From: Platanthera guangdongensis
Taxonomy: Eukaryota; Streptophyta; Magnoliopsida; Asparagales; Orchidaceae
NCBI GenBank assembly: GCA_039583875.1
Contig: CM077165.1
Location: forward strand, 78,108,757-78,172,756
DNA: 64,000 nucleotides
Direction of reading: 5' to 3'
Both the position numbers and the translations under genes were made by a program. Shown piece by piece: positions 33,185 through 44,659 of this stretch. The stretch's first letter is position 1. Every line of letters starts with the position of its first letter. The notes under the pieces are model-generated. The model saw only the letters and a list, made by a program, of their open reading frames with translations, made no database searches and was not told the origin of the DNA.

Positions 33185-34859
33185 ACTCTCCAACTACCAT
33201 TTCAGCATACTATATTCGGGACGGTTATCTATTTAAACATTCAAAACTTTGTATTCCTCGTTCTTCCCTTCGGCATTTTATTGTATGGGAGTTACATAGT
33301 GGTGGTCTAGGTTGACATTTCAGACGAGATAAGACCATTACATTAGTAGAAGATAAGTTCCACTGGCCAGACCTTAAATCTACGGTTAATAAAATTGTGG
33401 GAAGTTATCGTGCATGTCAAATAGCAAATGGTTATAAAACGAATGCGGGACTTTATACCCCTCTTCTGATTCCTTCCATTCCCTAGGAAGATGTTAGCAT
33501 GGATTTTTATTCTAGGCCTACTAGTCACGTTTAGACGTCATGATTCCATTCTAGTGGTACTAGATCAATTTTTCTAAAATGGCCTATTTTATTGCATGTA
33601 GTATGACCAACAATGCGTCACATGTAGAAAAACTATTCTTTAAAGAAGTTGTTGGGCATAGGGGCATTCCAAAAACTATAGTGACCGATAGGGATGTAAA
33701 ATTTACTAGTTATTTTTGGAAGACACTATGGAGGATTATGCGCACCAAATTATTGTTTTCTTCGGCCTTCCATCCACAGACGGATGGGCAAACGGAAGTG
33801 GTAAACAGAAGTTTGGGTAGTTTGCTACGTTGTCTTGTGGGTGACCACAAGGGTACGTGGGACCTCATCCTTCCCCATGCTGACTTAGCATACAATAACT
33901 CGAAAAATAGGTCCACAGGTTTATCACCAAATGAGATCGTGCACGTATATAAAGCACCAGTGCCATTTCACTTGATTCTGTTACCGCCATCTTATAAGTC
34001 AAGTCAATTTGCACATGATTTTGCCTCTCATATTCATAATTTGCGTAAACACATAAATGAAGCACTAACCACATAATATGCATCTTATCAAGTTCATGCT
34101 AACTGACATAAAAGAGAGTCTCACTTTAAGGTTGACGATTTAGTTATGGTCTGTCTCATCCCTGAACGGATGCCTTCGGGCACTATAAAAAAGTTGGCGA
34201 ATCGGTGAGCTATACCTTTTCGGATTTTAAATAAATTAGGAGAAAGCGCATATCTTTTGGAGTTACCCACTGATTGGGGTATTTCCCCTATTTTTAATGT
34301 TTCTGATTTAACGCCATATGTTTCTCCACCACTTGAATTATCTAACTGTCCTTTTCGCTCCACTGCACTTTCTAATGGGTTGGGGGGTGAGCTTGTACCT
34401 GGATCGCTCTCTCCATTAGTATCCAATGGATGTACGTTGGTTGTTGATGAAGAAACGTTTCCTCGTTTCTTGCCTAACTCTTTTCCCAGGTTTCCCAGGA
34501 CCAACTTTTTGCCAGACAGGATCATCAAGCATGAAGTACTTTACTCTCCAAGTGGTGATGTTCGCCGCTACTTGTTTCGATGGCGTGATCGTCCGGCCTC
34601 CGTTTACTCTTGGCTTCCGGAATCAGAGGTGGCTCTCTTGGATGATGCTCTTCTACGCTGGTACCTTCAACACAACTCATCGCTGATGAGTACTTTAGAG
34701 CGGGTGAGGATTGATGGAGACGACGACCCCCAATATGTTGAAGAAGGCGACGACATGCATACGAAATATTTTTCTCCGTCTCCAGTTAAAGACTTGCAGT
34801 GCCGTGGTGATCTGGTGGAGCGATGCTACAATCTCCGCCCTCTTCGCAAGACGACATAA
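33185..34859 (+). pseudogene. Element D integrase with C-terminal tail in the 3' LTR
   Basis: Zinc-binding region with HSGGLG (about 33295, stop in the middle), core about 33490-34080 (VTDRDVKFT and HPQTDGQTEVVNRSLGSLL keep catalytic residues), then a C-terminal region (HEVLYSPSGDVRRYLFRWRD). The last 49 codons lie inside the 3' LTR and end in a double stop TAATAA at 34857. The polypurine tract (AGAGCGGGTGAGGAT, 34696-34711) is inside the coding frame. Confidence 0.8.
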
Positions 34860-35779
34860 TAATATTCTGTTGAATTTTTATTGCTATTTTGACCATTTTT
34901 TTATTTCATTATGTTTTATTTAAACATTGGAGTGTTTATTTTTATTTTGGGCTGCATGTAGCCAAATGTTGTTGGAAGCCTATATAAGGCCTTGTATTGG
35001 TTTATTTTTATCAAGTTGAATAAAAAGATTTGAAACTGTAATCCTCCTTGAGAATTCCCTCTCCTTTCTCCTCCTCCTTCAAAATTTCGGCCCAAGAATT
35101 CTCCCCCTCAACCTAGCCGCCAACCACTCCCCCTCAACCTAGCCACCAAACTCTCCCCCTCATCCTATCCGCCAACCCTCTCTCTTCCCTTTCCTTACCC
35201 ACAGATTTCTTTCCCTCCCCACCACCATCAAGCCTCCTCCTCTCATACCCGAGCACCCCTCGTCATCACCAAACCCAGCCGGCCATCCTCTCTCTCTAAC
35301 CAGAACACGTCTCCAATATATCTAGCCGCCACGTTTTCTCTCTCCACCTCTCAACACTCGGCCATCTCCAACTCCCAAAAAATCCAACCACTAGCAACCC
35401 CATCAAAACCGACCAGCCTTCAACCGATTGGGTGGATTACGTCCAAGGAAAAATGGATCAATCTGAGTGATTCCAACTTCTGCGTGAAGCGACGAAGGCA
35501 GACAAGTTTTCTCTCCATCTGGCGTGACTCCGGCAGAGCCGTTGAAGAGCGATCCAAGTTAGAGAATCATAATCATCCATTCTGATTTTGTAATGAAATC
35601 TTCTACCTTCGTGCGTTTCTTTTCCTGTATTTTTCTTGTGGTGGAAACTTTGGGCGTTGAATCATGATAGCTTTAAATAATCGTGGTTTTCTTCGAACAA
35701 TTTTTGTGTTTATCATGATTGATTTATTTTTCAAGAGGATTGGAGAACACCGTTTACTTTTGTTGGGAGAGATCTACCG
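34712..35779 (+). repeat. Element D 3' LTR, truncated
   Basis: Homologous to 28358-29410 and stops matching after GGGAGAGATCTA. The remaining part, about 290 bases, is missing, and unrelated sequence (element E) follows. Confidence 0.8.
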
Positions 35780-36636
35780 TTGCGGGGTTAGGCGGACTGG
35801 TCGTCTATCCGATAGTGTTTGGCGCGACCTGACGAACTGGTTTGGTGTCCACATTGCGTGGATTCAGTGTGTTAGCCAACAGGGTTGATGAGCGGTTATC
35901 CTATCGGTGTAGGTGGTGACGACACTGCTCTTCACATCTATAATTAGGACACATTGGCTCATTATAAAGTAGTAGTGAACAGTAAGAACAAGCTCAAGCT
36001 TGATTTTTGCAGTTATGGTTTTCTAACCGCTGCGACTAAGGAAGTTGGTTCTGTGTAGGCTGTGCGACTAACAACAGGCGGCTATGCGAGTAGCAGAACT
36101 TTGGTGTGGAATAGTTTGCGGATACAGTTCGTGGTTAAGATGCAGGTCGCATTCTTTGCAGCTTGGTCTTTTCCTCGGAGGTGCAGATAAGCAGAGTAGT
36201 TCGCCAGGTCAATCTGCAGGTTCTGTTCCTGGCTTAGCAGTTGCAATAACAGCAGTCTGCATGGTTAGGCGCGGTTAGGCGACTTCGAAAGTCTCGACAG
36301 ACTCAGTTTTCGAATGGGCGGCTTGTGAAGTTACTGGATCAGTCCGCCTAGTTAACTTCTTGCTGTAATTTTTTGTATTCCCCGAGTACATTATAAAATC
36401 ATGTCTTGCAATGTATGCCTCGACTTGCAATAGAAGTTAATCTCAATTGGAAACTCTTGTGCTACTATTGCTGCTGTCTTTTACTTGGCTTTGGTTGTGG
36501 TTGACGGTTGCTGCGTGCTCGTTAACTCCCTCTTCAGGAATTTTTACATGGTATCAGAGAAGTATTGAAGAGTAGCAGTTCATCGATCTAAGGTGGTTAT
36601 ACCTTCATTGAAGTTCAAGTGATTTAGCTGATAGTA

Positions 36637-37450
36637 ATGAAATCTGGTTACATAAGAGGGATTGGGATTGAGCTCTTATCGCAGACCAACTTCAAGTGTT
36701 GGAGGTCCTACATGGAGAGCTACCTTCATGGCGAGGATTTGTGAAAATTTGTCTGTGGGGATAACTAGGCAGAAGTGGTCGCTACTGGAACCAATGCTAA
36801 GGCGGTGAAGGCGTGGAAGCAAACTAATGCAAAATCTGTATTCTCTTTGAAGCACAATGTTTCACCGAAGCTATTCGACCACATTATTGATTGCCAATCG
36901 GCAGCTGAGATATGAATGGTCTTGGATGGCCTACTGAACAAGAAGAATGTAGCTCGGCTATAATTCTTTGAAAATGAGTTGGCTAAGACCACTCAGGGGG
37001 AGCTGTTAGTATCATCTTTATTCTTAAAGATGAAGAACATATATGCTGAGATTTCGGCATTGAACCAGAAAGAGACTATCTTAGAGGCGAAGCTGAAAAG
37101 GCACATCATCCGTAGTTTGCGGAAGGAATATATGGCCTTTGTTACTTCTCTTCAGGGCTGCGCCAATCTACCATTTTTCCTGGAGCTGGAGAACTGTTGG
37201 CTTCGCAGGAGAGCCTGGCAAAGCAGATGGCTGGTGTGTCGTTCTCTAAGGGAGACGGAGACAACGATATTCTGTTCTCGGGCAAGAAGAAGAGATGGGA
37301 AAGGAAGTAGAAGACATCAGTGAGCGATGGTCCATCTTCTTCATCACAGCAGGAGAGGAGCAAGCCTCCTAAGGCTGATGATGGGAAGAAGCAGGGTGGA
37401 CCCTAGTGCTATAAATGCAACCATCTCGGTCACATCCCGAAGGATTCTAG
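36637..37450 (+). pseudogene. Element E gag
   Basis: Copia gag starting MKSGYIRGIGIELL at 36637, with the core WRSYMESYLHG and the block AKTTQGELLVSSLFLKMKN (about 36979). A degenerate zinc knuckle CYKCNHLGHIPK is near 37408. Stops at about 36742, 36768, 36914 and 36961, and a frameshift near 37170. Confidence 0.75.
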
Positions 37451-37529
37451 GGTTAAACTTCAGTCAGGGCATACTGTAGAGAAGGAGGCTGAGTCCGATC
37501 CTAAGGAGGAAGGATAAGGAAGTGATTCC

Positions 37530-38053
37530 ATGACGGGAACTTGTGTCCGGGCACTTTCCTCCATTGATTATCAGGAGGACTGGATCATGGATTTCAGGTG
37601 CGGTTATCACTTCATCAAATATGTGTCCAAGTTCTCATCTCTACGGGAGTATAAAAGTAATAATTATATTATTACGACTGATGATACTGTGCATGCGGTA
37701 CCACATGAGGGATCGATTTCTTTAGGCAGTGATCGGGGGACACTAACTTTACGGATTATGTATCACATGCTCGAGATAAAGAAAAATCTCTTCTTGGTGA
37801 CCAATGCGGCGGATGATGGGTATCATGTTCTAATCGACCCGATAGAAGTGAGGTTTCTCTGGAATGTTTCAGCCATGAAAGTTGATGTTACTCATATTTG
37901 TGAGGGTGAAAGACTTGTTCATTATGGAGAACAAGTTCTTAAGTTGACAAGATGAGGGAGAATGATAGGGCTGCTATCTGGAACGAAAGGTTGGGGCATG
38001 TAGGGATTGATAAGATAAAGGTTATAGTGTTGAAAGTCCACGTGCATAGCCTG
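37530..38053 (+). pseudogene. Element E protease and GAG-pre-integrase start
   Basis: Protease block WIMDFRCGYH, where the D-S-G active site is lost. The frame then gives a GAG-pre-integrase start (NERLGHVGIDKIK) interrupted at 38053 by the F LTR. Clearly inactive. Confidence 0.75.
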
Positions 38054-40208
38054 TGAAAGTGAGAGTTAGATCTGAAATACTCTAGAGGGGGAGGGGGGTG
38101 AATAGAGTATTCTTAAAAAAATTTCAACAGCTATTACAACTTTTGCTGTAAATTAAAAGTGCAGAAATTAATATAGCTAGCACACCATAAACCTAAAGCA
38201 CAAGCACAACAAGAACAAAAGAAAAAAGGAGCAACCAGACGATACAAGAATTTTATAGTGGTTCCCCAACCTGGGTACATCCACTCTTCTACCACCCTTG
38301 GTAGGAATCCCCTCAGATTTTTGATCAGGTGCCTGACACTAATGAGCTTTTGATTAGATGCTCAAAAAACAACCCAAGTCTTTTGATCAGGAGACTTGCA
38401 ACCAAGGAATCACTTTTGAAGGGAGATGACAACCCTTTATACAGTGGGGGGGGGTGAGAGATGATTTTGTCTTCTCTTTCTCAATGTATAACTAAGAAGA
38501 CTTGTGGATTTGATTATAGCTTATGGCTCCCCCTGAGATGTAGAATGATTCAGGGAAAATGTAGGAGCTAAGCTTCAGGGTGATAGGTCTTCAAACTGAA
38601 TTCTTGACCTGCAATAATCTTCAGGAGCTTCTTTGACAGATGGAACTGAAGTTGTCCTTATAAAGTGTCCTGGAGCACTTGAAGAAAGAAGACTCTTGAT
38701 ATAAGTATTGTTGTTCTTCTTCTTCAGGTACTGATGAGCTTCTGGTCAAGGGCTTCTCTGTATCAGAGAATGCTTCTTGTTGACAGAGCAGATTGTTGAA
38801 GATTGAATGTTTTTTTGTAATCTCTGTATGCTTCTCAGTAAGCTGTGCTATGTGTCAAACTTTTTCAATAATACTTGATTGATTCTATCTATGTATATCT
38901 ATCTATCTATTATTTTCTTCTTCTCTTTTATATTTTCTGTCGAAATCTGTCTTTAAAAAATTTGAATTCTTCTGCAATTAATGATGACAGCCTTGAGAAT
39001 AATCGACATTGATTTATTTACCCAATTGTCCCGTGGAAAAACGACAAGCAATAATCCTAGAGAAGATCATAATTAATGCTCCTTCTAACGGATACATTCA
39101 GAGAATGTTATAGCATTAATTACTCAGGAATTATCGCATTAGAGTGGGGACAGAAGGCTGAAAATAACTAGGTCTGGAATCGTCGAATAGATAGCAGAAT
39201 TCGTCGAACTGAGTTCACAGTTCGTCGAGCTGAGATGTTGTATTCGTCGACCAGACGGCTTCTGTTCGTCGAGCTGAGTTTCATGATCGTCGAGCTGGAA
39301 ATTGAACTGCTGTCTCTTTTTCCTATTCTGTGTCTGAAGTTCGTCGAGCTGGTAAATGTGTTCGTCGACTGGAGTTCAGCAATTATTTTGGAGTTGTCAA
39401 ATATTCTGTGTTGACACAATTACTCCTGTGTGTCGACACAAGTCTTCTGTGTGGTGTCGACACAACCTTTACACAATGTCGACTGATGATCTGGATGTCG
39501 ACACAAGTTCTTCTAGTGCCGAATCATTTGGTATCAACATATACTCTGAGTGTCGACACAAGTCTTCTAGTTCCAGAATTCGTCGGCAGAGAACTGAGTT
39601 CGTCGACCTGAGATTAGAGAACATAGTCTTGACAGAATGCTGTAGTAGTCCAAAGATTCGTCGACCAAAGAATAAGGTTCGTCGAGCTAAGTCTGGAGAA
39701 CCTTGAATTCGTCAAGCTGAAAATGATTCTGTACTTAAATAAAAATTGATAAACCTCTGGCAATAAAGTTGAAGTGGAAGTCCAGAAATCGTCGAGTAAA
39801 GAATGAAGTTTGTCAACCTGAGAACTAGGTTCTTCGACCTGAGTCTAGAGAATAGTCTGGACTTAGAATTCTGAAGGTGGAGTCCAAGGATCGTCGATCT
39901 GTGACTGAAGTTCGTCGAGCTCATCTCAGAGAATATTTCTCTAAGATCGTCGAGCTGAGAACAACTATCATCGACCTGAGTTCGACGAACGTCGAACTCA
40001 TTTTACTTAGTTTCTTAAGAAATCTCTAAATCTCTGGAAAAACTCTAAGTCTTGAGTCTCTGGCAGTCTGATGATGGCTTGTCCATGTGATGTTGTTACT
40101 GAGGACTTGCCCTAGACTCTAGGATACAACTATGACCCTAGCTATACATGTTGGGTCACATCATCCTAAGTTAGTGAACCTAGCCCAAATCAAACTAGGG
40201 ATCCAACA
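38054..40208 (-). repeat. Element F 3' LTR
   Basis: 2155 bp, plus-strand ends TGAAAGTGAG...ATCCAACA. Palindrome cluster 39175-40000, TATA box ATATAAAAG on the minus strand at about 38926-38936, poly-C box near 38090. A TCTATCTA microsatellite lies at 38885-38912. Confidence 0.92.
39175..40000 (-). promoter_or_regulatory. Palindrome cluster in F U3
   Basis: Mixes two words: TTCGTCGAGCTGAGTT-like units outside and GTGTCGACAC units at 39410-39570. The last unit near 39980 is GTTCGACGAACGTCGAAC. Repeated at about 59750-60560 in the 5' LTR, where several CG sites have become TG or CA. Confidence 0.65.
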
Positions 40209-40224
40209 ATCTCCCCCTATTTGG
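40209..40224 (-). promoter_or_regulatory. Element F polypurine tract
   Basis: Minus strand CAAATAGGGGGAGAT next to TGTTGGATCC. Confidence 0.85.
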
Positions 40225-40404
40225 GTGAGGTCACTAATATACTAAAAGTAAAAACATAAAGTTAACAAAGTAGGAAAAATATATATCTGGCAGAGATAAT
40301 TAACACATGCAGTAGATATATTTACACAAGAGCTTTGTTCAGACAATATGAAACAGTTGTTAAGAGACAAAAATAGAAATAAAATAGTTCAGATTTCATT
40401 TCTT

Positions 40405-42306
40405 CTACTTCTTCTCCTGATGCTTTACATCCTTGCCCTTGTCTCCTGGCTTGGTAAAGATTATTTCCCTGTTTGGATTTGAATCTTTTTCCATAGTCAT
40501 TGTCATGTCAGCAGCCCCTATAATCTTCAGATATGTAGCTCTAGGGACCACTGCTTCAGGATGTAATTTCATATAATCATCAACATTAAAAATTTTGTTA
40601 TCCATTTCAAACCTTTTCAGTTCTTCTCTCCTGTATTTGGACATTGTAGTGTATTCAGAAATATCCTTCCCTCCAGCCTTTGCCTTGTTGATCATAGAAA
40701 GGTCTACTAGTTCCTGGAACCTGACCATCTTAGCTGTGTTGGCTGTTTCTGGATCTTCATAAGGAACAGGAGGAGAGGTTGATCTTTTAGAACTTTCAAC
40801 TTGTTGATGTTGATGCTGTTGATGTTGCTGTTGCTGCTGATGTTATTTTCCTGAAGATTGTTGCCTGTGCTGACTGCTACCAGGGGAAGATCTGCCATGA
40901 TGTCTTTGATAAGTTTGAAAAGGGGTAGACCTTTGAGAGCTTGAACCAGGAGCACCAGCGACAGGAGGAGGAGGAGGTGGTGGATCTTTTCTATACCTTT
41001 GAACTGGTGGAGGAGAGTACCTTCTACTCTTATTCCTTTCCTTCTGCTGATTCTTAGATAGCCACATCCATGCTGACATCCCTTTGTATGGTGTTATCTT
41101 TTGAAGAATGTAATAGGGAGTGTCATTGTTTGGATTGGGTTTAGGAGCAGGAGGAGGAGGAGCTTTTCTTTTCTTTGATACTTGCTTCCTCTTCTTTGTA
41201 TCCTCCTCATCTGAGTCCTCATCCTCATCTACATCATCATCATTTTCAAAACCCTGAGGGTTATCATATAAATCATCCAAAACTTTCAAAGCCTTAGCAG
41301 AAATAACAGGCTTCTCTAGAGGAGGATCAGGAGTTTCAACAAGAGCTGGAGGAGAAGCTATAAAAGAATCAGATTTAACTTGGACAGAGCTTTCAGCTAC
41401 TGCCTTATTTTCATCTTCAATATTAGCCAAGATCAGTTCATCTAGATCTGGCATGGGGGAGTCATCCATGACAAAGGTTGGTGATGAAGGTATTATTTGA
41501 GAAAAGGGAATAACCACTACTTCTGGAAGGGGAGTGACTGCTGGCTGTGCAATAACAAAACTTTCCCTAAGTTGCTTAGCAACTTCTGAAGAGATGGGGG
41601 AAGTGTATGGTATAATAGCCAAGAATGACTTAGTAATCTCAGCTAGAAGGTAATTCAAATGTACAGTATCAAAAATACTCAACAAATTTTTTAAATTAAC
41701 TATGGGATTAAGAATGAAATCACCAACAGTATTGGACTCTTCAGAGTCTGATTCATCAAAATCCATATCAGTTTCAATAAAGTCAATCAAATCTTTATCT
41801 ATGTATTCTGTGCACTCTGCTGCTGTTGCTGAGGCTGGAGCATCCACTACTGGAGCTAGAGCTGAAGCCTCTAGAGCTGTAGCTGCTGCTTCATCATCAG
41901 ACATCTCCCCCTGCCTGGTTTCAGTGGGAACTGAGGCCAGGCCCCTGGCTGAAGATGGGGCAGCAGTAAGTGCAGAGATTAGGTCAGAGAGAGAGGAGAT
42001 GGTGGTAGCAAGAGGTGTAATGGCCTCTGCTATAAGGGATTTGAGGAGGGGAGTGATTACGGAAAGGATAAAAGATATGGTTTAGTGGTCCAATGGTGGA
42101 TTGGTGGATGGTGTTGCAGAAGATGTAGAAGTGGGAACTGTGGGAGGGATATAAAGTCGAGCATCAGGTATGTGAACATCTGGAGGGGATGTATGTTGAG
42201 GGATGGTAGATGTAAATGTGGATGGATGGGTGGCATCTTCCATGTGGGTAATTGGAGGAATAGGGGAATTGGGAGGTGATGGTGGTATGTTGAAAGATGG
42301 TATGGA
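40405..42306 (-). pseudogene. Element F downstream ORF, C-terminal part
   Basis: Continues the ORF that J interrupts. Pro/Ser/Thr-rich start, acidic block (ETDMDFDESDSEESN), low-complexity Pro/Gln segment, and a basic C-terminus ending at 40405. Two stops: TAA at 40843 within a Gln run, and one at about 42082. With the other half the ORF is about 950 codons, the same size as its counterpart in A. No membrane segment or enzyme motif. Function unknown. Confidence 0.68.
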
Positions 42307-42311
42307 GGATA
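42307..42311. repeat. Target-site duplication of J, left copy (GGATA)
   Basis: Matches 51839-51843. Shows J inserted in the F downstream ORF. Confidence 0.95.
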
Positions 42312-44628
42312 TATAACACCCCCTATCCATCGCATAGCATATTGCAGTACGTCCGGTCGGGGCCCGACGCCGTATGCCACAGACAGACCGGGTGGTTACT
42401 CATGGAAACCATCCAACCAATCATGACGTCCTACATAGAGCATTCTAACGGAAGCAGTTTATAAAAGTTGCAATAAAGAACCCATCACTAAAGCATGAAT
42501 GTCCACTAATTCCAAATAGGAATGTTATACATACACCAGTACAAGCCTTAAGGCCTTACAAAATTGTTCACTTCATATTACATGTTTTACAAATCATGGC
42601 ACGCAGGCCGATCATACATGAATAAAAACAGTAAACACTCCATTTAGGCCTTCGAGGGCCGGCTTCGCAACTTGGGCTTTAGCCCGCTATTGACCGCTTG
42701 GTCCAGCAGCACCTGCAAGCAACAAACCACCGCACGGTGGCAAAACAAGGCAACGGTCAGCAATGCTGACCAAATTATAACGATCCCGCCCCCAAATCGG
42801 GGCGGCGATGCTCCTTCCCTGCATTTCATTAGCATAAGCGAGCAATATATCAATATTCATTTCATCACAGATGTTGGCTCCCACGGCCACACGCACCGTG
42901 CTCTCAGGGCACATTCTCGGTGAACCGATTGATGTCACGTCAATTAAAGCCATAGACATTCCAGACTCACCACCGCCACTTTGACGGCCAAACCTATGTG
43001 AATTTTGTCTTACCGGCATGGGTCACGACAGTTTAAGCCATAGACTGCCGAAGACCCTCATCTATGCCAACGGCAAGTGCCACGTCACCTTAGGTCTCTT
43101 TAACCGAACGACATAGAAATGGGTATGGTTCCATCTAACCCATGCTCACGTCGCAACGACAATTTAAGCCATTTGCGCGGGTCAAACTTTTCCCGAGTCC
43201 CATTTTCGTCACACATTTCACATAACTCGGTTATGTTCAAGTTGGCTCTCAGGCCTCCAAGTTGGCAAGATCACGCATCCGCCCAGTTTTTCGGGTGCAC
43301 CTTTGGGTTAATCCCCAAGGCTCCCTGTTGCAATCTACCGTGTAGAAAACCCGAAAAACAACCAATAGCACGGAGTCTTCTCCGGCATTATGCAATGCAA
43401 CATCACCGATCCAGACCAACATGTCCGGATAGGCTTCACAAATCATGCCTATGTCCGTTCTCGCTTACGGACTCTAAACAACGGGGACTTCACATATTTA
43501 CCCGAAGGAATGCCTCCAACTCACCGCAAACACGCGAGAGCGGGCTTCCTATGTAAAGAAGGAGAGCTACACATGCTCAAGAAGAGGATCGTTACCCTAG
43601 CATTCTTCTTTGGCGCCATGGAAAAGTAAACGGATGAAAAGCACCGCACTAGATTTGCCTCCGTGGATCCGGAGTCGGCTCGCGATTTGGAGCTTCGAAG
43701 CTCCTCCAATGGCCGGATCTAGCTTCTTCTTCCTTCCTTTGCTCTCCTCTCTCTCTAAGCTTTAGAAAGATAACAACTCATGAAAAGTGAGGGTTTCTAA
43801 GGCCCAATCCCGGGTATATCCCATCAGGAACAACCCCAAGCCATTGGATCATCAATTAAAGAAACGAACGGCTTTGATTCGGGACTGAAATGTCCAATCT
43901 GGACCGCACACGGCCTGGCACACGCCCGTGTCTAGGGCCGTGTGCCTCATTCGCCATCAAAATCGACTCGCCTGGAACAACACACGGGCATCGAACACAC
44001 CCGTGTTCAACCTAACATGCCCGTGTTCCACCTGACACAGCCGTGTGGCCGGCCGTGTACCCCCATCGATTTATCCCGAAAACAACCCGAGCACTGCACA
44101 GGTTCTAGGACACGCCCGTGTACTTGCCCGTGTCTACCTCAATAAGCCTGGGCTTCAGGCCATGTACACGGTCTCGACACTCGACACTTTGTCGAGCGAA
44201 GATCGTCGACCTGATGATACGGCCTTGGACACGCCCGTATCCTAGGCCGTGTGCCTTGTCTCGACACTTCGTCGACCAAAATTCGTCGACTCCCCGGGAC
44301 GAGTGTCGACATGGGTCGACAAGCCCTGCGACACGCCCGTGTCGTAGGCCGTGTGCCATGTCTCGACACTTTGTCGAGCACAGAGTGTCGACTATGCGGG
44401 CTGAGTGTCGACACGGGTCGACACGCCCTGCGACACGCCCGTGTCGCAGGCCGTGTGCCCAGTCTCGACACAATGTCGAGAGCAAAATGTCGACTTCGCC
44501 GACTGAGTGCCGACACAAGATTGACATGCCCTGGGACACGCCCGTGTCCTAGGCCGTGTGCCTCCTGCCAGAACCCAAAACTGGCCCAAAACGTCCCCCG
44601 TCGCTCTTTTGAGTTTCGGGGCGTTACA
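42312..44628 (-). repeat. Element J 3' LTR
   Basis: 2317 bp. Minus strand starts TGTAACGCC at 44628 and ends GGTGTTATA, a TACA end mutated to TATA at the target junction. Palindrome cluster at about 43915-44560. The ATG exon copy is at 43596-43619 (ATG GCG CCA AAG, donor GTAACG). Open frames of 120-160 codons at 44100-44740 on both strands come from the palindromes. Confidence 0.92.
43915..44560 (-). promoter_or_regulatory. Palindrome cluster in J U3
   Basis: Roughly 108-bp units, each with ACACGCCCGTGT, GGCCGTGTGCC, TCTCGACACTTCGTCGAGC and GAGTGTCGACACGGGTCGAC. Mirrored at 51110-51770. A weak TATA-like GGATATACC on the minus strand lies at 43813-43822. Confidence 0.65.
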
Positions 44629-44645
44629 ATTCTCTCCCTCTTAAA
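44629..44645 (-). promoter_or_regulatory. Element J polypurine tract
   Basis: Minus strand CTTTTAAGAGGGAGAGAAT runs to the LTR start TGTAACG. Confidence 0.85.
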
Positions 44646-44659
44646 AGAATTTCGTCCAC

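Larger units (their letters stand above)
28358..35779 (+). mobile_element. Element D: CRM-like Ty3/gypsy retrotransposon
   Basis: 5' LTR 28358-29695, primer site, gag, protease, RT, RNase H, integrase, and a 3' LTR from 34712 that is cut at about 35779. The pol frame runs into the 3' LTR, as in the CRM clade (family knowledge). LTRs differ by many substitutions and small indels, so it is older than A, F and G. No palindrome cluster is seen in its LTR. Confidence 0.8.
35780..38053 (+). mobile_element. Element E: Ty1/copia remnant
   Basis: LTR-like sequence from about 35780 to 36548 with a TATA box TTATAAAAT (36391-36399), then a primer site TGGTATCAGAGAAG at 36549-36562, gag, protease and the start of the integrase region. 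It is cut at 38053 by F. Its left boundary is unclear: only one LTR copy is present and the first base pair of the LTR cannot be fixed. No palindrome cluster is seen. Confidence 0.7.
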
